Position numbers and translations under genes: made by a program
Shown: one piece after another, positions 56,828 through 64,000 of the stretch
Position numbering within the stretch: position 1 is the stretch's first letter
Layout: each line of letters starts with the position of its first letter
DNA from: Thozetella sp. PMI_491
Lineage: Eukaryota > Ascomycota > Sordariomycetes > Chaetosphaeriales > Chaetosphaeriaceae
Direction of reading: 5' to 3'
Assembly (NCBI GenBank): GCA_021432635.1
Contig: MU270092.1
Span: forward strand, 124,001 to 188,000
DNA length: 64,000 bases
The notes under the pieces: model-generated
Seen by the model: the letters and a program-made list of their open reading frames with translations, nothing else
What the model was told of the DNA's origin: nothing
Databases searched by the model: none

Positions 56828-58616
56828 ATGTCTGCCCGACTCCGGCCCGAACATGGCACCACGGACAGCGCAAATATGCCAGAGACAAATTCGAGCGCCG
56901 TAACTCCCAAAGACCAGCCGGCAGCTGCGCCGGCGGCGTCGTCCACCCCATCCCGCAAGCAGCCTCCCCCTGAGAAGCCATCCGATATTCGTCGACGTTC
57001 GTGGGTTATCGTCTCGTTCTGGCTCATCGTCATCCTCCTGGGCCTGCCAATATGGTGGCACACCACCACAATCTACCGAGCAAATCTGCCCCTGAGTGAG
57101 ATGCTGGACTGGGCAGACGGAAAGGTCGGTGACTAGTGCCCCTCCTCCTCTTACCCTCCTCATACCAGGCGCACGCGCGCTCCCGGTTGAAGGTATAGCA
57201 TAAATAGCTTACACTCTCGCACAGGCATGCCGTCCCGTATTTCCCCTACGCATCTCGATCCAAGCGAAGTCGCTCCAGGAACAAGAAGCGCAGACATTGC
57301 TGCGTCTCACCCAGCATGCACTTGATGACCTCAACGACTTCGCGGGCCACCACCTGCGCCTCCAGCTCTCCAACCCCCGGGACCCTCAGGTTCGTGGGGA
57401 CGATGGCGCGGCCTTGACCATTCGCCTCATACCTGGCGAATCCACTACCGCGACCCTCGATCCGCACCTGCCCGTTCTCGATATCACATATCCCCCCAAC
57501 GCGATCCCCTCTCCGAGCTCTTCCTCGTCGACCCTAGCCGCCTATGTAGCTGGCCAGCTTCGGACGACATTTGCAGAGGAGCAGACCATGATATCCCACC
57601 TGCTTTCCACTACCTCATTCGCCAATGACCAGCGCCCACAGGGCCTCACGCAGGAGACGGCAGGGGCCGTCTCGAAGCGGTCTATCAGGTCTCTCAAATA
57701 CGCCCCCACCTATCACCTTACCTTCTCGCTCTTCACCGGCGGCCCTCTGCCCAGTAGCTGGGATATCGAGCCGGCCATTCAGGAGTATATGAAGCCCATC
57801 CTGGATATCCTCGGACCGATCCACAACTTCACCATGGACACCCAGGTGCAGCCGTACGCGGCCCCAGGAGTGCAGAATCAAATCTTGAGCAAGGAAGACC
57901 TCTCGTCCTTCATCAACGCGGCAGAGTGGCCTCTGTCTCCCTTCATCGGCGGTGCCCCGACGGTCAACTTTGTTGTCTTCGTCGGAAACCAGACCATCGG
58001 GTCACCCGAGGCCGCAGAGGGCCACGAGTCTTCCCCCGCGTCGCAGTCCTGGCTAATCCCACAGTGGGGCACCGTCTACCTGCTCCCGCTGCCCTATGAC
58101 ACGACGCGCGTGTCAGCTGAGGCGCTCAAGCAGCCTATGTTGATGTTTACTTCGCATCTTCTCTCTCTACTCGGAACGCCGGAGTCCGGCTCTCTGCCGC
58201 TGCGGCTCTCGACCTTGGCTCGGGTTCGCTCCGCCGACCTGCTGCTCCGCGCATCATCCACACTCGGTTCCCTTGCCCGTCTGTCCCTAGCCCTGCCTTC
58301 TATCGCCATCCCGGAGAGCGTCGCCGAGGGCGTGTCCAAGACAATGGCGCATTTACGTCTGGCGTGCGAGACCCTCGGCGGACCCGAGGGACTGTCACAT
58401 GCGTTGGTGGCCGAGGCCGAGGCCGAGCGTGCCTTCTTCGAGAAGAGCATGGTTGGACAGCTCTACTTTCCAGACGAGCACAAGATTGCTGTTTACTTGC
58501 CCCTCTTAGGTCCGGTCGGAGTGCCACTGGTCATGGGCTTGTTAAACGAGATCAAGGCGTGGCGGAAGAGGAGAAAGGAGAGGGCGGAGAAGGCTACTGA
58601 GAAGAAGGAGCAGTAA
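56828..58616 (+). CDS. gpi17: GPI transamidase component PIG-S (Gpi17)
   Basis: A subunit of the ER GPI-transamidase that attaches GPI anchors to proteins. Exons 56828-57124 and 57225-58616 give 562 residues. Ser/Pro-rich cytosolic residues come first, then transmembrane helix 1 (WVIVSFWLIVILLGLPIWW, about 60-78) and the hallmark TTTIYRANLP. ADGK joins ACRPVFPLRI across the intron, a conserved junction. A large lumenal domain follows (YHLTFSLFTGG, SWLIPQWGTVYLLPLP), and the C-terminal helix is YLPLLGPVGVPLVMGLL, followed by a Lys/Arg-rich tail. An in-frame ATG at 56876 is an alternative start; the frame also continues upstream without conserved sequence. Identification is secure. Confidence 0.92.
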
Positions 58617-58940
58617 TGAGTGGGTGGGCAGGATTGATACATCATATACATATATACCGGCGTTGTAGGATACTTGCTCGCTAGCATACGAAGGTACGCC
58701 AACATTAAGCTACTTTCTTCTGTTAACCTAATGCGCCCTCGCCTGTGGAACGGGCGGTGATCCCCTCCGAATTGCACCATCGTAAAGACATCGCGGATCA
58801 GTCGGTTCTACTCTCCAAGTTAACTTGGTGCAAATCCGGCAACTAGTTTTCAAGTTGACTATCTAGTCAGGTTATGATGGCTCGCCTACTGTGGCGTGGT
58901 ACCGGATGGGTGCCTCTCAACTAAGATTCCTAGCCCGGCC
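58617..58940. other. convergent 3' spacer
   Basis: A 324-bp spacer between the 3' ends of gpi17 and the APH-type gene. Nothing recognised. Confidence 0.5.
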
Positions 58941-59843
58941 TCAAGATGTTGACGGGTTTAACTTAGCAACAAGTTCGCGGACCCTGGCCACAGACACCGC
59001 TGCATTCTCTGCATCAGGAGCCTCGCTGAAGAAGACAAGGGCCAGCATTACCGCTGGATCTAGCCGCAGAACAAGCTCTTCTTCCTCGTCCAGCTGTGGA
59101 AGGCTACCCGCCACTTCCTCATACCCAGCTGTGAGTTCGTGGTCGTCAAAACCTCCAATCTCGCGCACGCGCATCAGATCCACGGCTGCAGGTCCTACCA
59201 GGGTATTCTCCCAATCCAGAACCCCGACGATCTTGCCCTGCTCTGTTCGGAGATTCGCGGCCCTGAAGTCCATATGGAGGAGCGAATCAGGGAACCTCCC
59301 TAGCTTGCACAAATACGAGGCAAGTTCGGCCTCGGAAGGGAGACTCGGGAGGTCAGGCACAAAGGAGAGGAGGGACGCCCACCGGGCGGTCAAGCGAGCC
59401 GGGAAGAGGTCCAGAACCGACTTTCCATACTGGACCACCATGTTCAGGCCTTCAGGCGGCGGCAGGCCGTGAAGCCTTGCAAGAACGCGCCCTGCACCCC
59501 GAGGGTCGGGGTCGGAATCGTCGCTAGGAATGAAAGAGGCAAGACTGGCCAGTCTCCCATCGACTTCGAGCATCTCGTGCGGGACCGGAACGGGGATGCC
59601 CGTGCCGGAGAGATATTTGAAAATGGCCAAGTCCTGGGTGAGCAGAGCAGAGACGGAAAGCACACCATCGTTTATGTTGGTGAGTATGTCCGACTCTGGG
59701 GTGGGGATACGGAGCGCAACTTGTCCGTAGCTGGGGGAAGTGGCCTGGAAGACGGTGAAGTTGAGCCCGGAAGACAGGCGGGTCACATCTTTCAGGCCCG
59801 CCTTTTGGGCGTACGCCGTCGGATCTGGGGATTTAGGCGTCAT
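58941..59843 (-). CDS. APH/choline-kinase-fold phosphotransferase
   Basis: A 300-residue single-exon protein with an aminoglycoside-phosphotransferase (ChoK-like kinase) fold. The C-lobe shows the Brenner-type motif LLHMDFRAANL (His190, Asp192, Asn197) and the metal-binding VGVLDWENTL (Asp210), followed by PAAVDLMRV. The N-lobe has SSGLNFTVFQA as a poor glycine-loop equivalent and YGQVALRIPTPES where the ATP-binding Lys would lie (an Arg here). Such genes are greatly expanded in filamentous fungi and mostly have unknown small-molecule substrates; they do not imply drug resistance. There is no signal peptide, and the start at 59843 is the first ATG. Fold assignment is good; function unknown. 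Confidence 0.83.
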   Translation of the reverse strand: MTPKSPDPTAYAQKAGLKDVTRLSSGLNFTVFQATSPSYGQVALRIPTPESDILTNINDGVLSVSALLTQDLAIFKYLSGTGIPVPVPHEMLEVDGRLASLASFIPSDDSDPDPRGAGRVLARLHGLPPPEGLNMVVQYGKSVLDLFPARLTARWASLLSFVPDLPSLPSEAELASYLCKLGRFPDSLLHMDFRAANLRTEQGKIVGVLDWENTLVGPAAVDLMRVREIGGFDDHELTAGYEEVAGSLPQLDEEEELVLRLDPAVMLALVFFSEAPDAENAAVSVARVRELVAKLNPSTS

Positions 59844-60867
59844 CTCGGACCTGACCGCCCGCTGTGCTTGTGAGACTATCGTGAGTTTTGCCTAGCAGGC
59901 ATGGGGTGTATATGGAGTTTGTGAGGTATAGACTGAGTCACAATCACGTGTTGTCAGGATCGCATTCCCCGCCTTGGCACTCTAGCTACCGTGCTACCAC
60001 ATGTGGCTAGCCTTTACGCTGCCAATAGCTGTTTCTTCACGGCCAAAATAACATAAGGAGAGGTTTGGCAAAGCTTGGCAATTGTAATAGATGAAGGTTG
60101 TCTTGTTGCCAGCGCTTGTACGCGCCCCCTCACCGCATCTGTATTGGGACTCTAAGCTAACCAATTTCGATTTTTGCTTTTGCAGCGTTGTTTATCATCA
60201 CCTCACAGAAAGAGAAAATAATGGCCCAGGCACTGTAGCGAGCTGGGTTTCACATGTATACTGAATTTATTAGACTGCAATATCTCGAAAACCAAGCTCA
60301 CCTACCTAATGTAGTTTATCCATGGCAGCTAGAACACCCCAAGATAGGCTCGTTTCAGGCCCTTTAGCTTGCGGTGCCCCCATTTTCCACAAATTCGTCC
60401 CTCAAGAGCAGACTAAGATCCTGGGAGACGCAGTAGCCGAGATGCGCCAAATTGCCCATATGAGGAAGGGCATCTGCATTGAGTTGAAAGGCGTATCCCA
60501 GGCCCCGCACGCACACGGTGGGTTTATACCCGGTCTCCCCCGTGCGCATGCAGGGACGTTAAGAGGCAAGCAAAAAGACCCGGCGATCGGTAGGATAAGG
60601 ACGCCGAACCATCATTGGCCACGGCTTGGCACGGCCCTACCTCGTCCCCTTGCAAAAACGGGAGTCTGTTATCAACGGATATCCAGGCGGGGAAGGTGGA
60701 TGGGGTAACCAATAACCACATGACTGGATTACAACGCTTGCCCTCGTTAGATGAAGGGATATATTAAGGCAATCGCGGCGCGGATCCGACCGCACGGCGG
60801 CCTTCTGGAGAGGGGTTGACCTACTTCGAAAACAACAACGACAACACCGAGCACCAAGCCCGTCGCG
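59844..60867. other. divergent promoter region
   Basis: A 1.02-kb spacer between the APH-type and sugar-transporter genes. Its open frames show no motifs. No repeat or RNA gene seen. Confidence 0.5.
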
Positions 60868-62715
60868 ATGCTGCAGAAAGTAGAGAGCGGCACTTGGCTG
60901 CCCTCATGGGTGCCGGAGTCGACAAAGCTCCTCTCCGTGCTGCTCATCTTCTGCTCCGCCGTGCAGTCGTCGGTAAGTTCGCGACGCGGAGCGCCGCAGA
61001 AGCCCCACGCTCACCAGAATATTAGACGAACGGATATGATGGCTCAATGATGAATGGGCTGAATATCCTTCCAGGGTACGCGGATTACTTCAATCTGGAC
61101 GATGCGACGACCGGATTGAACACAGCTAGCGTGTTTATCGGCGGCTGCTTGGCACCGATCGTCTCCGGCATCATCTCGGACCGCCTGGGCCGCCGGCCGG
61201 CCATTTTCTGGGGCTCGGCATTGACCCTCGTTGGGATCCTGTTCCAGACGGCGGCACAGAACGTCGGCATGTTTGTTTTGGGCCGCATCATCCTCGGCTT
61301 TGGGGTCGGCCTCTCCGGCATTGCTGCCGGCGTGTACCTTTCCGAAACCTTCAACAGCCGCTGGAGGGCCTGGGGAGTAGGTACGCTGAATAACTTTTAC
61401 TAGTAAGCAAGGATGCCCTTTTGCTACGCAGAAGGCTTGCGCTCACGCACCTCGCAGCGTCGGCGCCCTGATTGCCGCTGGGATCACGCTCGGCACGGCG
61501 CAGTGGCCGACGTCGACCTGGTCATGGCGAGCCCCGTCGTTCATGCAATGCATCTTCTCGGTGCTTTGCATCATCATCTTGCCATTCATGTGAGCCCGTG
61601 AGAGCCCGAGATTGCTGCGCCAGAGCTGACTGTCCAGCCCGGAATCGCCCCGCTGGCTCGTCCACGAGGGCCATCTCGAGGCCGCGCGTCTGGTGGTGGC
61701 CCAGGCCAACTCGAATGGGGACATGACCGATCCAGTGGCCGTGGCCGTGTTCAAAGAGATTGTGGACACGCTCGAGTGGGAGAAGAATGCGGGCCAGACC
61801 ATGAGCCCAATGGAGATCTTCCGAACCCCGGTCGCAAGGAAGCGTCTCCTGATCGGCATGTCGGTTGGACCTTTCTCCTGCATCGCCGGGAACATCATCG
61901 CTTCCTACTATCTCGGCCCCGAGCTGAATACCGCTGGCATCACCGACACGAACGATCAGTTGAAAGCTGTGAGTGATCTTTGCGTCGAGGCCATACTACT
62001 GGTGGACTAATTCGGACCACAGAATGTCGTTCTAAATGTTTGGTGTCTCTTCTGTGCTGTCGTAGGCACTCAGCTGATTGCACAGTGGGGGAGAAAGCCT
62101 TCTGCTATGCTCTCCCAGGCGCTGTTGATCCTCTGCCTCTTTGTGATTGGTGGCTTGTCTAAGATGTATGCCGACGATCCTGACAATGCTTCCTCGAGCC
62201 TTGTCTACGGTGACGTTGCGGTAATGTTTCTATTCCAAGGCTTCTATTCGATTGCTTGGACACCGCTGTTGTTCCTCTACCCCCCAGAAATCATGAACTA
62301 CTCTATCCGGGCGAATGGGGTGGCATTCTCGCAGTTCATGTTGAACGCCTTTGCGTGAGTACAAGCTCAGATATTCAGTTCCGCTTACAGCGAACTAACG
62401 TCGTAATACCAGGATCGTGTTTGTCTTCATAATGCCTATTGGCCTGAACAATATTGGCTGGAAGATGTACATGGTCAATGGGTCTTGGGACATAGTCATT
62501 CTCTTCCTCATTGTAGGGCACAACTTGATTTCTGATTGTTAACGCACTGCTGACGTGTATAGTGGTTCTTCTGGGTTGAGACTAAGGGCAAGACCCTGGA
62601 GGAGATCGACGCTCTCTTTGAGGGGGAGAAGCACTCGCAAGTTCCGGATGTCGAGCAAGTCCGCGTCGGAAATGCAACCCTCGACGAGGGCACATTGAAA
62701 GGTATCCTTGCGTAA
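60868..62715 (+). CDS. MFS sugar porter (hexose/lactose-permease type)
   Basis: A twelve-helix sugar/H+ symporter of the plasma membrane, 509 residues, seven exons: 60868-60972, 61026-61402, 61458-61589, 61638-61968, 62023-62354, 62413-62512, 62563-62715. Signatures in order are GYDGSMMNGL in helix 1, SDRLGRRPAIFWG in loop 2-3, LGRIILGFGVGLSG, YLSETF, PESPRWLV (after a 48-nt intron whose retention would stop the frame), QWGRKPS in loop 8-9, LYPPEIMNYSIRANG, and the VETKGKTLEEID end motif. All helices are represented once introns are removed, so it is not broken. A GTAAGT string overlaps the stop at 62713-62715, so a further short C-terminal exon is possible. Substrate unknown; plant-derived sugars fit the nearby GH43 and pectate lyase genes only loosely. 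Confidence 0.88.
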
Positions 62716-63656
62716 GTCCGCCAAGACCAAAACCCCACACTCTCTGAATGGAATGGTGAATATGGGGGATGCATGTCGGAATGATACCGTGACACTCAAA
62801 CCTCTCGACTGCCGCCACCACGAGAGGGGACTGGGCTAGACGTTGAAGTGGAACGAGGCGCTGCGATGGGAGCCTCCGATATCTAGTGCGGCGAGAGCCA
62901 CTACTTGGCTGTTCTATTTAAAATTAACAGGCTCCTTTACGAGCCCCCAGTTTCCACAATGACCCATCTCTCGGCCCAAACGGTGCTAAATACTGAGAGA
63001 AGCTGCTCCGCATAGCATGCGTTGGAAATCATAGGAGCTCACGAACAGAGCATGGCCGTCCCATCGTCTCCTCCTTTTTGTCGTCATAATGCTCGCGTTG
63101 GGTCATGAGGTTGAATTCAGGGGCCTGCCAAGAAGAACTAGTCCCCACTCCGCTGGCTGTACGCCAAGAGAAATGTTGTATACCAGAGGCAGGCCCCCTG
63201 GAACGTTTGCCAAGTTAGGCCTATTCAGGACAAAGCTCAGATTTTCCTCCAACCAGCTCCCGCCTCCCAGGGGTACAGCGCCGTAACCTGAAGCTGGGAG
63301 GACCATCGAGTGGTGCAATAACTTGCCGTATCGTCTTGATGATTGCTCCACCAACAACAGGGCGAGTTCATCTCATCTGGGGATCGCCGAGCCTATGCAC
63401 CGATCTTCGGTACTGTAGATTCGATTTGCTATGGAGATGCTCGCATAGAGGGGCAAACAGAAAAAAAAAAGAATAAAAGAAAAAACTAACTAGTAGGCTT
63501 GGCTTGAGGATATAACATGCCTGCTCTTCGCAGTGATATCGACGTTTTGTTTCTGTCTCTAACCCACCAGTTGCCTTCTCATCAAGCCCTTGACTTTCTA
63601 TTCTCTTCTTACTAGCAACCCAAGAGGTGCACACAATTCCTTTTCTCACTTTCAAC
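62716..63656. other. intergenic, promoter of the pectate lyase
   Basis: A 941-bp spacer with A/T homopolymer runs near 63461-63486 and a pyrimidine-rich leader before 63657. Nothing else recognised. Confidence 0.5.
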
Positions 63657-64000
63657 ATGAAGTTTTCAACTCTCTCTGCCTCCCTTGCCCTCCTGGTTGG
63701 TGCTGCTACCGCCACTCCCACTCCCACTATTGACAAGAGGGAGGCGGTCAGCGACGCTTGCGGTGTAGGCTACTGCACACAGAACGGCGGGTATGCATCC
63801 ATGTCGCGGCGGGCCGATATGTGAAGACACATGCTTACCTTGATAAAACGCTAGTACCAAGGGTGGTTCCGGCGGTACCACCACCACCGTCTCGTCTCTT
63901 GCGCAGCTCACCGCGGCGGCCAGTGGCACCGCGGCTGCTGTCATTATTATTGATGGCAACCTCTCGGGCGCCGCCCAGGTACGGGTTGGCTCCAACAAGA
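63657..64000 (+). CDS. secreted pectate lyase (PL1 family), 5' part only
   Basis: The beginning of a polysaccharide lyase family 1 pectate lyase, which cleaves polygalacturonan by beta-elimination outside the cell. Exon 1 is 63657-63790, the intron 63791-63854 (GTATGC...TAG), and exon 2 runs off the window. Residues 1-19 form a signal peptide (KFSTLSASLALLVGAATA), followed by a possible Kex2 site after DKR. The mature start DACGVGYCTQNGGTKGGSGG and TVSSLAQLTAAASG then AVIIIDGNLSGAAQVRVGSN match the first turns of the right-handed beta-helix of fungal PL1 enzymes. The catalytic residues lie beyond the window. Family call is from the conserved N-terminus only. Confidence 0.82.

Noticed and set aside
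58941-59843. APH-fold gene as an antibiotic-resistance gene
   Set aside because: Fungal genomes carry many such kinases with unrelated substrates; nothing here points to aminoglycosides.
61590-61637. Apparent stop in the sugar transporter after LPFM
   Set aside because: A 48-nt GT-AG intron removes it and restores PFIPESPRWL, so the gene is not broken.

Overview
The window is nuclear DNA of a filamentous ascomycete. Genes carry several short (about 50-110 nt) GT-AG introns, coding DNA is GC-rich, intergenic spaces are about 0.3-3.5 kb, and the gene content (SWR1-complex Swc3, Prp17, Erv14, PIG-S, an IucB-type siderophore acyltransferase, CE16/GH43/PL1 plant-polymer enzymes, a GMC oxidoreductase) is typical of Pezizomycotina. 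From remembered protein similarity I lean to a Sordariomycete, perhaps Chaetomiaceae-like; this is inference. All exon models below were read by eye from splice sites, frame and family motifs.

Layout. 0-23 kb is mostly housekeeping: Swc3 (partial, minus), a BEM46/ABHD12-like hydrolase with an 8-nt micro-exon, a small membrane protein, a conserved membrane protein of unknown function, N-myristoyltransferase, a second alpha/beta hydrolase, kynurenine 3-monooxygenase, methionine aminopeptidase 1, a secreted GMC oxidoreductase, Erv14, Prp17 and a GH43 glycosidase. 23-29 kb is gene-poor, with one thioredoxin-like gene and a possible LTR relic. 29-43 kb holds a 13-exon ABCC transporter, a GDSL/CE16 esterase broken by an in-frame TAG, an AIF/AMID-type flavoprotein, and a two-gene siderophore module (SidF-like hydroxyornithine transacylase and SidI-like acyl-CoA ligase). 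44-64 kb holds a kelch/BTB protein, an assembly gap between two copies of an 82-bp repeat, a 1-Cys peroxiredoxin, a Fat1-type acyl-CoA synthetase, the GPI-transamidase subunit PIG-S, an APH-fold kinase, a sugar transporter and the 5' part of a pectate lyase.

How genes relate. The most coherent functional group is 37-44 kb. The SidF-like and SidI-like genes sit head-to-tail on the minus strand, both end in peroxisomal PTS1-type tripeptides (PKL and AKL), and their upstream regions carry perfect ATCWGATAA motifs, the site of the fungal iron repressor SreA/SRE: three upstream of sidF and one upstream of sidI. A fifth perfect motif lies upstream of the AIF-like oxidoreductase, suggesting it belongs to the same iron regulon. 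A second theme is N-terminal protein processing: methionine aminopeptidase 1 and N-myristoyltransferase act one after the other on nascent chains and lie about 5 kb apart.

I saw no CRISPR array, rRNA, convincing tRNA, intact transposon or phage-like system.
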